In this document: in pieces, positions 42,730 to 50,320 of the stretch
Layout of the letters: each line of letters starts with the position of its first letter
How positions within the stretch are numbered: position 1 is the stretch's first letter
Assembly: GCA_947382645.1 (NCBI GenBank)
Contig: CANDAE010000003.1
Span: 62,001-126,000 of the forward strand
Length of the DNA: 64,000 bases
DNA from: Suilimivivens sp009774465
Lineage (GTDB): Bacteria > Bacillota > Clostridia > Lachnospirales > Lachnospiraceae
Direction: 5' to 3'
Translations under genes and position numbers: made by a program
The notes under the pieces: generated by a model
What the model saw: the letters and a program-made list of their open reading frames with translations, nothing else
Told to the model about the DNA's origin: nothing
Database searches by the model: none

Positions 42730-43082
42730 TGTTATTTAAATGTAATTATGAAGAGAAAGCTGATTTTTATAGAAAAAAGATATAATTTAGAGTACAATGG
42801 TATATAGTTAGAAACAATAAAAAAATGACGTAATTTTATTTAGGAAAGAATAATCTATTATGAAAAAAGAAAAAGAGGGTGGCATAATATGACGAACCAC
42901 CAATACCTATACATCTTGAAGAATTAAAAAAATACTTTTATGAGGTTTTAAATGAATATAGAGAATAAGTATGATGTTATTTGCTTTGGATGTTCCTGGG
43001 GGTTAATAGGGTATGAGATTTTGCTAAACAGTATTCAGGTTCAAGATGTTGCATAAAAAATTTAGAAAGAAGAGAAATAATA
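42730..43082. other. AT-rich gap with short open frames before the kinase gene
   Basis: No supported gene. Two short plus-strand frames could be debris: one with PPIPIHLEELKKYFYEVLNE (about 42896-42967, no start) and one from ATG 42952 to 43056 (34 codons with YDVICFGCSWGLIGYEILL). Neither matches a family I know. Confidence 0.4.
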
Positions 43083-44441
43083 ATGTCAAATCCGAATTTT
43101 AAACTGGATAATGGTGAAATTAAGATCAAAATAAAAAATAAATGGACTACAGTAAATTTTAATGAATATGAAAATATAGAAATTGTAGGTGATCCCGGTG
43201 CAAATGGAGTAGTTGTAAAAGGAATTCACAAAATAACAGGAAGAGTAGATGCAATTAAAATATGGTTACCACGTAAAGATGCAGAAAATGGGGAGGTAAG
43301 AGAAAGTCAATATTATGCGGAGATTCAAAAGATTGCCCAATTAAACCATCCCAATATCGTAAAAATATATAATGCGTGGATTGAGAATGCATGTTACTTT
43401 TGTTCAATGGAATATATTGATGGATGTACGTTAAAAACTTGGATAAGTTCACCTAGAAGTAAATGGAAAAGATTGGATATTTTAAATAAAATATTCATGG
43501 CTATTAAGGTTTACCAGGATAAAGGAATTATACACGGCGATATACATACAAATAACATATTGATTGATAAGGCACAGGAAATTCATATTATAGATTTTGG
43601 GACAAGTGTAACAAGTAAATATGGTGATCAGTCTAACTATAGAGAAAATTATTTAATGTATGAGTTAGTAGAAAAGGTTATGGGAGATGATTTTTCAGGT
43701 GAAGTTTTTTTATTAAAAAAATATTTCTTAAATGATCAGATCCAAAATAAAAATGATGTTAGAAATGCCATTCCTTCATTGGTTTCTAGTACAATATTAG
43801 AATATATTAAATTAGAGATGATAAAACTTCAAATGGGCAAATTGACAGATTTAAATGATTTATTCGAAATATGTGAGTGTATAGCAAAAGGATTATATAT
43901 AAATATGGATTTTGTTTACAAAAATATGGCTACGTGGTGCAGCCAAGACGCTATAGATGCTTTTCCACAGATGTTTTATGAAACTCTTGAAGATGTAATC
44001 TATGGTGAAGCACAGAATAATGATAATGAAGCAGAAAAAATGCGGTATTTATCGTTGTATGTATATTATATGTATTATAAGTCTATTCAGACTAGAATAG
44101 ATGCAAGTGTATATGATAAGACATATGAAAAAATGCGATATTTAATTGGTAAGAAGGAGTATGATGCGTACATTAAAATAATTAATCAAGAAATAGATTT
44201 GTTTGATTTACATAGACATTTACAGGATAAATATGACGATGAAGATGAGATATATAAAATAGAAGGTGATATAAGGGCAATACTTGAATCTCTTTTATCA
44301 CATTTTTATAATGGATATTATCTTCATATTTTAAGAAGTGAATACTTGGAAATACAACAGATAAAAATGGATGAGAGCTTATATAATAAAATAGTCAATC
44401 TATCACATATTTATAGATTTAACAATGGCATAAAAGATTAA
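43083..44441 (+). CDS. Serine/threonine protein kinase-like protein
   Basis: 452 residues. Kinase motifs: glycine loop G-D-P-G-A-N-G (36-42), ATP lysine Lys59 in DAIKIW, alpha-C Glu80, hinge MEYIDG, catalytic loop HGDIHTNN (Asp153, Asn158) and DFGTS (Asp171). HGD replaces HRD, so it is a non-RD kinase but should be active. The activation segment is short and residues about 230-452 are a helical, Tyr/Asp-rich domain I do not recognise, with no membrane helix or PASTA repeat. DNA is much richer in A+T than the flanking core genes. AAAGAAGAG precedes ATG. It is flanked by gene debris on both sides, suggesting acquisition. A defence-type role is possible but unproven. Confidence 0.8.
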   Translation: MSNPNFKLDNGEIKIKIKNKWTTVNFNEYENIEIVGDPGANGVVVKGIHKITGRVDAIKIWLPRKDAENGEVRESQYYAEIQKIAQLNHPNIVKIYNAWIENACYFCSMEYIDGCTLKTWISSPRSKWKRLDILNKIFMAIKVYQDKGIIHGDIHTNNILIDKAQEIHIIDFGTSVTSKYGDQSNYRENYLMYELVEKVMGDDFSGEVFLLKKYFLNDQIQNKNDVRNAIPSLVSSTILEYIKLEMIKLQMGKLTDLNDLFEICECIAKGLYINMDFVYKNMATWCSQDAIDAFPQMFYETLEDVIYGEAQNNDNEAEKMRYLSLYVYYMYYKSIQTRIDASVYDKTYEKMRYLIGKKEYDAYIKIINQEIDLFDLHRHLQDKYDDEDEIYKIEGDIRAILESLLSHFYNGYYLHILRSEYLEIQQIKMDESLYNKIVNLSHIYRFNNGIKD

Positions 44442-44658
44442 ATAATTCCAGCGTATCAGCAGAAAAGCAAGCAGCTATAAAAAGCTGATAAAGTAGAAAA
44501 GGGACCATTAGGAAATAGGCAGTTCTAAACAGGGTGAGGAACGACTCATATGAGCCGGTTTCTCGTCCAAGCTTTTTTATAAAAAATTTCCAATTATAAA
44601 GGAAGGCTGGTTTTTATAGAAACGTGAATCAATGGCAGTGTGCATCAAAGAGAGTTAG

Positions 44659-44793
44659 ATTTGGAAGCGATATGCTTACATTGATACGCCCGATGAGATA
44701 CAGGTACTATTTCCGGAGGTAGAAACCGAAAGGCTTACAGATAATGTTACAAAATTGTTAACAGAGAATGAGCAATTAGGTAAGGATAAATAG
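44659..44793 (+). pseudogene. C-terminal fragment of an unidentified gene
   Basis: An open stretch of 44 codons after a TAG reads IWKRYAYIDTPDEIQVLFPE, then VETERLTDNVTKLLTENEQL and a short tail before TAG. It lacks a start codon. Composition looks coding (Glu/Leu/Thr helix), but I cannot name the family. The 44442-44658 stretch before it is non-coding, with a short dyad CTCATATGAG near 44550. Confidence 0.4.
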
Positions 44794-44837
44794 AATAATT
44801 TATTCTTATTTTTGAAAGGTATAAAGGAAGTGAATTT

Positions 44838-45073
44838 ATGGCAGAAAGATTGACCAGAGAGCAAATGGCGGAAAAGTATCCAAATACATGGTTGGGATAA
44901 AAAATATTAAGTATGTAAATGATGATGGTGTAACTTTAGAATCAGCCGATGTAGTTTATACAGATAAAACAGAGGATGAGCTTTTCGAAAAACAGTTAGA
45001 CGGCACGGAAGGGATTATATGCTGGTATACGAATGACAATGGACTGCCTTTAGGGGTAGCGGGGGTGCTTTAA
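44838..45073 (+). pseudogene. Small accessory gene with a frameshift
   Basis: ATG 44838 (AAAGGAAG upstream) opens MAERLTREQMAEKYPNTWLG and then TAA; reading continues one base over from the same point as GIKNIKYVNDDGVTLESADV up to the stop at 45073. Together they make one smooth protein of about 77 residues. The shift is at TGGTTGGGATAAAAAA. Homologous small proteins sit directly before retropepsin-like genes in related genomes (from memory), as here. Confidence 0.65.
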
Positions 45074-45348
45074 TGCAAATAACAATACACTTAGATGATA
45101 AAGCAAGAAGGCCAATCGCAAACTTGAACTGGTTTACAGGTTGTCGTGCTCTTATAGATACAGGTGCACTTTTTCTCATATGGAATAAAAGTGAAAAGAT
45201 ACTTGAGGAAAAGCTGGGGACACAGGATGAAACAAAAAACAACGCCGGAAAGATTTTTCTTTGTAATATCTGCTTTAAATCTTTTTATTATGTATATAAT
45301 GCTGTTACTGTCGAAAGGGAGTTTTATAGAGAAAATAACCTACAGTGA
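45073..45348 (+). pseudogene. Truncated retropepsin-like aspartic protease fragment
   Basis: ATG 45073 overlaps the upstream stop (TAATG). The first 47 codons read as the start of a retropepsin-like domain: H-L-D-D-K-A-R-R-P-I, W-F-T-G-C-R-A and the catalytic LIDTGALF. After EEKLGT the frame runs into sequence that belongs, in another frame, to the GT87 gene, so the remaining flap and dimer regions are missing. A recombination junction near 45215-45227 is likely. Confidence 0.7.
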
Positions 45349-46339
45349 AAGCAATTTTATAGATTTCTGGAGTCATATCGGGAGGCTTTTGTACAGTCCT
45401 GCTATTTATTCAACGGATGCAGATGCCATATTTCCTCCGTTAGCGTATTTATTTTTAAAGTTGTTTGCCTATCCTCTGGGCTTTAAGGCGGAGAATGGAA
45501 ATGAATTGTGGGAAATATCAAATTCAGGGTATGGAATTTTGATGGTAGTGATGTATTTTCTATTGTTCGCCTGGCTTTTGGGAATAGGCATATATGTATG
45601 TTATAAGACAAACTCTTTTGTAAAAAAGCAGGTGTTGCTGGGAATTTGCCTGTTTTCTTATTCGATTTGGGGATTTGCCTTCGAAAGAGGGAATTTAGTG
45701 CTGTATGCGATGGTTTTCTTAATGCTTGGGTTAGCACTTAAGGATTCACCTAACAGGCTGTTACGCGAAGCTGCCTTGATTTTTGTTGCTGTTTCGGCGG
45801 GCTTTAAACTTTATCCTGCCTTATTTGGGTTTATATGGATTGCAGAAAAGAGATATAAAGAGGCGGCAAGACTGGTAGTGTACGGAATGCTTGCTTTCTT
45901 TATTCCCTTCCTTTTCGTGGACAGCTTTGCAAATTATCTTCATACATTTATGCAGTATCTGGATAAAGGGATGTATTCCCACGCAAGTATTTGGGGCGCT
46001 GTATTTGGATTATTTGGAAATAATGAGTATACGCAGATTTTGTGCAAGTGCATTGTTGCAGCAATTATTTTAAGCGCAATATTTTTCCTGTTTGTAGATG
46101 GGGTTAATTGGAAGACTATTACGCTTCTTATGGCAACACAGACAGTAATGATTCCTGAACAATATGTCTATACTTATGTGTTTATTGTGATTTCATTGAT
46201 TTGTTTTTTAAATGAGGCAGGCAGGAGAAAGATTGATTATGTCTATTCTGTGCTGTTCTCGTCACTATTTACGCTGCCCCCAATTTTTAAAGGAGAGCGT
46301 GGAAGGCTGATGGTCTGGATATGGGGGGGTTGCTGGTAG
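45227..46339 (+). CDS. GT87 (DUF2029) polyprenol-linked membrane glycosyltransferase, 3' frameshifted
   Basis: 370 residues from ATG 45227; the open frame extends upstream but that part is retropepsin DNA in another frame. About nine membrane helices. Conserved parts for GT87: F-I-D-F-W-S-H (first outer loop Asp), Y-P-P-L-like IFPPLAYLFLKLF, FERGNLVLYAM, and F-K-L-Y-P-A-L-F. The family adds mannose or another sugar to lipid carriers or glycans from a polyprenyl phosphate donor. The frame ends in RGRLMVWIWGGCW at a G7 tract; with one more G it continues as LLVVVLIDEIAFLLRRK to 46413, giving the expected last helix and basic tail. Confidence 0.72.
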   Translation: MKQKTTPERFFFVISALNLFIMYIMLLLSKGSFIEKITYSESNFIDFWSHIGRLLYSPAIYSTDADAIFPPLAYLFLKLFAYPLGFKAENGNELWEISNSGYGILMVVMYFLLFAWLLGIGIYVCYKTNSFVKKQVLLGICLFSYSIWGFAFERGNLVLYAMVFLMLGLALKDSPNRLLREAALIFVAVSAGFKLYPALFGFIWIAEKRYKEAARLVVYGMLAFFIPFLFVDSFANYLHTFMQYLDKGMYSHASIWGAVFGLFGNNEYTQILCKCIVAAIILSAIFFLFVDGVNWKTITLLMATQTVMIPEQYVYTYVFIVISLICFLNEAGRRKIDYVYSVLFSSLFTLPPIFKGERGRLMVWIWGGCW

Positions 46340-46433
46340 TGGTACTAATAGATGAAATTGCTTTTCTTTTGAGGAGGAAATCGTCGGGAAAGAAAATGAA
46401 AGATAATATGTAGAAGTGTAAATATCCAATCCT

Positions 46434-46466
46434 AGGGGCTATCGGATAATACCGATTTTAGCCCCT
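46434..46466. terminator. Hairpin between GT87 and thrS
   Basis: AGGGGCTA and TCGG pair with CCGA and TAGCCCCT. T-runs are weak on both sides; probably a shared terminator for the convergent genes. Confidence 0.55.
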
Positions 46467-46483
46467 GATGCTTGGATGAGTTA

Positions 46484-48238
46484 TTATTTTATCAAACTGA
46501 CCACTTGTTCAATACTCATTTCTCCCATGTCCTGTTTATCAATTTCTGCATCTCTTTGTCTTACGGACACAGACATATTATTTTTCTCGTTTTCGCCTAT
46601 AATAATCATATATGGCACTCTGTCCATGCGTGCTTCACGAATCTTATATCCAAGTTTTTCACTTCTGGTATCCACCTCCGCCCGGATATCATTTTCTTTC
46701 AGCACCTCCTCAACTTTCCTGGCATAATTATTATATTTATCTGAAACAGGAAGAACTTTGATCTGTACAGGTGCAATCCACGTTGGAAATTGCCCTGCAT
46801 AATGTTCTAGTAAAATACCAATAAAACGTTCTATCGAGCCAAACACAACTCTGTGCAGCATGATCGGACGGTGCTTCTCTCCATCTGCCCCAATATAATC
46901 AATATCAAATCTTTGAGGCAGCTGGAAATCAAGCTGAATCGTTCCGCATTGCCACGTTCTGCCTATGGAATCTCTTAAATGAAAATCAAGCTTCGGTCCA
47001 TAGAATGCGCCATCTCCTTCATTTACGACATAGGGCTTGCCCATTCCCTGCACTGCTTTTTCCAAAGCTTCCGTAGCAAGCTGCCAATCCTCATCACTCC
47101 CTATGGAATGCTCTGGTCTCGTGGACAATTCAATTTCATATGAAAAGCCAAACTTCCGATAAACTTCATCAATAAGACGCATAACACCCTGTATCTCATC
47201 CATCACCTGATCTTCTCTCATAAAAATGTGTGCATCGTCCTGGGTAAATGAGCGTACTCTCATGAGACCATGTAATGCTCCGGACTTTTCCTTACGATGC
47301 ACAAGCCCTAATTCTCCCACCCGCATGGGAAGCTCCTTATATGACCTCGGTTCCAGTTTATACACCAGCATTCCACCTGGACAACTCATTGGTTTGATTG
47401 CATAATCATCATCTTCAACCTTAAGAGAGTACATGGCATCTCTGTAAAAATCCCAATGTCCAGATGTCTCCCAAAGCTTTCTTTCCAACATAACAGGCGT
47501 AGAAATTTCAACATATCCTTCCCTGCGATGAATCTTCCTCCAATAATCAATCAACAGGTTCTTCAATATCATTCCCTTTGGTAAAAAAACGGGTAATCCT
47601 GGTCCTTCATCAAAAATCGTAAATATTCCCAGTTCCTTGCCCAATTTTCTGTGATCTCTTGCTTTTGCTTCCTCGACCATATGCAAATATTCCTCTAATT
47701 GCGCCGCTTTTGGAAAGGATATACCATAAATTCTCGTAAGCATTTGATTTTTTTCGCTGCCTCTCCAATAGGCTCCAGCCACCGACAATAGCTTAACCGC
47801 TTTAATCTGACACACATTAGAAATATGCGGACCTGCACAAAACTCTTCGTATTCTCCCTGCTTATAGAAACTGATTGGCTCTGCATCATTCAGTTCCCGA
47901 ATCAGCTCAATTTTATATTTTTCACCTGCATTCTCCATAAACTTAAGAGCTTCCTCCTTTGACTTCTCATAAACCTGCAAGGAGATAGATTCCCTTATAA
48001 TCTTTCGCATTTCTGCTTCGATCGTCTTTAGATGCTCCTCTGAAAGGGGAAATTCAAACTGAAAATCGTAATAAAATCCATTTTCAATTGCCGGACCAAT
48101 GGCACACTTCGTTTCCGGATATAACCGTTTTACAGCCTGTGCAAGTACATGTGCGCTTGTATGCCAAAATGCCTTTTTGCCCTCCTGTTCTTCAAAGTTT
48201 ACTTCTACAATTTCTCCATTTTTTCGTAGAACCTTCAT
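46484..48238 (-). CDS. thrS: Threonyl-tRNA synthetase lacking the TGS domain
   Basis: 584 residues from the ATG at 48238 (AAAGGAG 10 bp upstream), chosen over the upstream in-frame start at 48316, which lies in the T-box leader. Usual ThrRS has about 635-645 residues; here only about 20 residues precede the editing domain (HTSAHVLAQAVKRLYP, then EEFCAGPHISN). The catalytic core is complete: PMSCPGGM with the zinc Cys, RVRSFTQDDAHIF (motif 2 area), the LHRVVFGSIERFIGIL motif 3, and the anticodon-binding C-domain. Expression is controlled by the T-box. It may be a second ThrRS made on threonine starvation. A T-box and promoter are both visible. Confidence 0.92.
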   Translation of the reverse strand: MKVLRKNGEIVEVNFEEQEGKKAFWHTSAHVLAQAVKRLYPETKCAIGPAIENGFYYDFQFEFPLSEEHLKTIEAEMRKIIRESISLQVYEKSKEEALKFMENAGEKYKIELIRELNDAEPISFYKQGEYEEFCAGPHISNVCQIKAVKLLSVAGAYWRGSEKNQMLTRIYGISFPKAAQLEEYLHMVEEAKARDHRKLGKELGIFTIFDEGPGLPVFLPKGMILKNLLIDYWRKIHRREGYVEISTPVMLERKLWETSGHWDFYRDAMYSLKVEDDDYAIKPMSCPGGMLVYKLEPRSYKELPMRVGELGLVHRKEKSGALHGLMRVRSFTQDDAHIFMREDQVMDEIQGVMRLIDEVYRKFGFSYEIELSTRPEHSIGSDEDWQLATEALEKAVQGMGKPYVVNEGDGAFYGPKLDFHLRDSIGRTWQCGTIQLDFQLPQRFDIDYIGADGEKHRPIMLHRVVFGSIERFIGILLEHYAGQFPTWIAPVQIKVLPVSDKYNNYARKVEEVLKENDIRAEVDTRSEKLGYKIREARMDRVPYMIIIGENEKNNMSVSVRQRDAEIDKQDMGEMSIEQVVSLIK

Positions 48239-48290
48239 AATTTGTTGCTCCTTTCTTTTTTCAGATTTAATTATTTGGCAACAACATAAG

Positions 48291-48545
48291 AAAAGCACCC
48301 ATAAGACCATAATCATATAGCCTTAAGGGTGCGCTTAGCACGGTTCCACCTTAACTTTTCACTTCAGATTCCATCAAATCCTATCCTTTAACGCAGGCAA
48401 ACGGTAACGCTTACTCCTTTCAGCATTACAGCTCTGGAATGGTTTTCGTCTAATTTCCACATAAACAGCTTCCACCAGGTGCTGTTCTCTCTGGATGTTT
48501 CCAACTAAACTACTCTTTTCCGTCATTGCTTTTCTTATGTTATTG
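48291..48545 (-). ncRNA. T-box riboswitch (threonine) before thrS
   Basis: On the minus strand the T-box sequence AAGGTGGAACCGTGC is at 48338-48352. Upstream are the AGAGAG motif and a stem I region with ACC at 48441-48443, a candidate threonine specifier codon in AAAACCATTCC. Downstream, GCACCC (48327-48332) pairs with GGGTGC (48295-48300) followed by TTTTC, the terminator that uncharged tRNA-Thr would prevent from forming. Confidence 0.88.
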
Positions 48546-48550
48546 ATGGG

Positions 48551-48579
48551 ATTCTATCATAACTTTTTTATTCTGTCAA
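48551..48579 (-). promoter_or_regulatory. Promoter of the T-box-thrS transcript
   Basis: Minus strand TTGACA (48574-48579), 17 bp, TAGAAT (48551-48556). Confidence 0.75.
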
Positions 48580-48666
48580 TGTTCATGTTTTTTAAGTTTC
48601 CCATATTTTATAAGCCTTTTTGATGTCTATGTGTTCTGCAGGATTGTATAGTGTTTATCTGACATA

Positions 48667-48933
48667 TCAGTCATATATTTCTTTCCTGTGTCCTACGGAA
48701 AGTGCAAGAATAACAAGCTTGTTATCGTCTATCTGGCATATAAGACGGTAATCGCCTATCCTGTAACGCCACTGACCGCTCCTGTTAGACGTCAATCCTT
48801 TTCCGTGACGTCTGGGATCATCTTCTCCGATAAGATTTTTTTCGATCCAGCCTTTTATGATACGCTGGGTATATCTGTCCAACTTCTTAAATTCCCGATC
48901 AAACCTTGTCGTAGTCTCTACGCTGTAGCTCAT
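48667..48933 (-). CDS. RelE/ParE-family toxin
   Basis: 88 residues from ATG 48933 (GGGAGG 10 bp upstream; the frame also opens at 48951). RelE pattern: F-D-R-E-F-K-K-L-D-R, I-x-x-W-I-E-K-N-L, G-K-G-L-T-S-N-R-S-G-Q-W-R-Y-R-I-G-D-Y-R-L-I-C-Q-I, and V-G-H-R-K-E-I-Y at the end, with the Arg and Tyr residues used for mRNA cleavage in place. It overlaps the antitoxin stop by 4 bp. Expected to cleave ribosome-bound mRNA when freed from its antitoxin. Confidence 0.88.
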   Translation of the reverse strand: MSYSVETTTRFDREFKKLDRYTQRIIKGWIEKNLIGEDDPRRHGKGLTSNRSGQWRYRIGDYRLICQIDDNKLVILALSVGHRKEIYD

Positions 48934-49151
48934 AAACCTATTTCCTCCCACAGTTCAGAAATGGGCCTGCTCTTACAGTCATCCTTTACATATTCGCTAT
49001 ATGCATCCTGTGCCACTGTAACATCATATTCATCTTCTATCCGCTCAAAGAGTGCCTGCTTAAAGGCTTCTCCAAGCGATATGGAATGGATTTTAGCATA
49101 GCTTTCCGCAAGGCTCTTTTCTTCCGCTGTCAGTCTAATGGAAAAGCTCAT
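48930..49151 (-). CDS. RelB-like (DUF6290-type) antitoxin
   Basis: 73 residues with AAGGAGCTGATAAT before ATG. The N-terminal M-S-F-S-I-R-L-T-A-E-E-K is a ribbon-helix-helix strand, followed by L-A-E-S-Y-A-K-I-H-S-I-S-L-G-E-A-F-K. The acidic middle and C-terminus (VKDDCKSRPISELWEEIGL) would wrap the toxin. The palindrome on its promoter implies autorepression by the complex. Confidence 0.85.
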   Translation of the reverse strand: MSFSIRLTAEEKSLAESYAKIHSISLGEAFKQALFERIEDEYDVTVAQDAYSEYVKDDCKSRPISELWEEIGL

Positions 49152-49174
49152 ATTATCAGCTCCTTTCTTCTACA

Positions 49175-49209
49175 TAGTACATTGTACTACGATACCGGCT
49201 TTTTGTCAA
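49175..49209 (-). promoter_or_regulatory. Promoter and operator of the RelBE-type pair
   Basis: Minus strand TTGACA (49204-49209), 17 bp, TACAAT (49181-49186). TAGTAC-ATT-GTACTA (49175-49189) is a perfect dyad lying on the -10 box. Confidence 0.8.
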
Positions 49210-49592
49210 TGTCTAAAGAATCTGGCTGAACTATATTAATTTCTTTTTCATTTGCTATTATTATGATGTTTCTGCTCAATTATTATTTGATTCTACAACC
49301 ATATTTCACTCGTTTCTGAAAGATTACTTGGCAGTATATAAACTTCTGCCCAAAGTTCGGTCACAGCAGATAACTCTGTTTGAATACTTTAAAATAGCAG
49401 ATTGTGCTACATGAGGGCTTATTAAATATGGAGAACTCAAATCATGTTCAAGTTTCCGCAATTTTAATCAATCTGAAATATCTGATTTACAGGAATAAAA
49501 AAAGATAAAAAACCGCATACTTTAAAAGAATTCATAGTATTTAAAATAAAGAAAACAGATATTTAAATTAAGAATGGCAGGGAGGTGTAATT
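49210..49592. other. Gap of about 380 bp, possible gene debris
   Basis: No gene with a start codon and ribosome site. A plus-strand frame of about 50 codons (ending at the TGA near 49410) reads AQLLFDSTTIFHSFLKDYLA and VYKLLPKVRSQQITLFEYFK, which looks protein-like but has no start and no family I recognise. Confidence 0.35.
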
Positions 49593-49787
49593 ATTAAGCA
49601 GTTTGAATTAACATATATAATAGACAATCAGGGGCAGGAGGAAAGACTGGAAAAACTGGCAAAACGCTACGAAACGATAAATGGATGGTCCGAAAAGGAT
49701 ATGCTCCAGTTTGCAGTAAATGCAATGACACAGACAAAGGTGTATCTGGATTTTCTTGAGATAAAAGCAGAAGAAATGGAAGCATGA
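49593..49787 (+). CDS. Small protein with ATT as the only start
   Basis: 64 codons (ATT AAG CAG TTT ...) before TGA. AGGGAGG lies 7 bp before the ATT, an ideal spacing, and a terminator follows the stop, so this is a real transcription-translation unit in layout. The product is acidic and helical (QEERLEKLAKRYETINGWSE then KDMLQFAVNAMTQTKVYLDF). No ATG, GTG or TTG is available in frame before codon 37. Either ATT is used, as in infC, or an ATG was mutated and the gene is newly dead. Family not recognised. Confidence 0.6.
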   Translation: MKQFELTYIIDNQGQEERLEKLAKRYETINGWSEKDMLQFAVNAMTQTKVYLDFLEIKAEEMEA

Positions 49788-49797
49788 TAGAGATAGG

Positions 49798-49829
49798 GGA
49801 GGGACATTTGTTAGTCCCTCCTGTCTTAA
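49798..49829 (+). terminator. Terminator after the ATT-start gene
   Basis: GGAGGGAC (49798-49805) pairs with GTCCCTCC (49814-49821); TGTCTTAATTT follows. Confidence 0.7.
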
Positions 49830-49844
49830 TTTACTTCAATAATC

Positions 49845-50126
49845 TTAAAGATCATAATAATGTCCTTTGCTGCAGATGTTATATTTTTTACCACAAATAT
49901 TGCATCGATATCCCCAAGTACCATCATTACATTTATCGCAGTATGTATATCCCGGACCGTCGTCTTCTAGATAGGCGCCACCGCAAGTGCTGTTACGACA
50001 TCTAAAACCAGATAAACCATATGGAGAAATCGAATCGTTAGCGGCGAAGCATTCAGTTGAAAAAAGGATAATGGATAATAAAATAGTACAGATTATTTTA
50101 GATAAAGTTTTGGTTTTTTTATGCAT
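49845..50126 (-). CDS. Small secreted Cys-rich zinc-ribbon protein
   Basis: 93 residues with AAAGGAGG before ATG. Signal peptide about 1-29 (ICTILLSIILFSTECFAA). The mature 64 residues hold seven cysteines and a histidine in pairs: C-x4-C, C-x2-C, C-x2-C and C-x3-H (CRNSTC, CDKC, CNIC, CSKGH), the layout of two zinc ribbons or knuckles. Zinc ribbons are unusual on the cell surface; the Cys could instead form disulphides. No family recognised. It is divergent from the two-domain binding protein gene. Confidence 0.75.
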   Translation of the reverse strand: MHKKTKTLSKIICTILLSIILFSTECFAANDSISPYGLSGFRCRNSTCGGAYLEDDGPGYTYCDKCNDGTWGYRCNICGKKYNICSKGHYYDL

Positions 50127-50240
50127 AAGTACCTCCTTTTTGGAACGGTTAATAGATATATTTAATTATATATTAATATGTCGAATGATACAAGGAACTA
50201 TAGGTATGGTTAAATGGAAAATAAATTAACGAAATAAAAA

Positions 50241-50269
50241 TTGTCACAGGTAAAAATATATGATAAAAT
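50241..50269 (+). promoter_or_regulatory. Promoter of the two-domain binding lipoprotein gene
   Basis: TTGTCA (50241-50246), 17 bp, TAAAAT (50264-50269), about 50 bp before the GTG start. Confidence 0.65.
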
Positions 50270-50320
50270 AAGGTAAAATAATTACACTATATAACATTCG
50301 TTCAGATGGAGAGATGCAAA

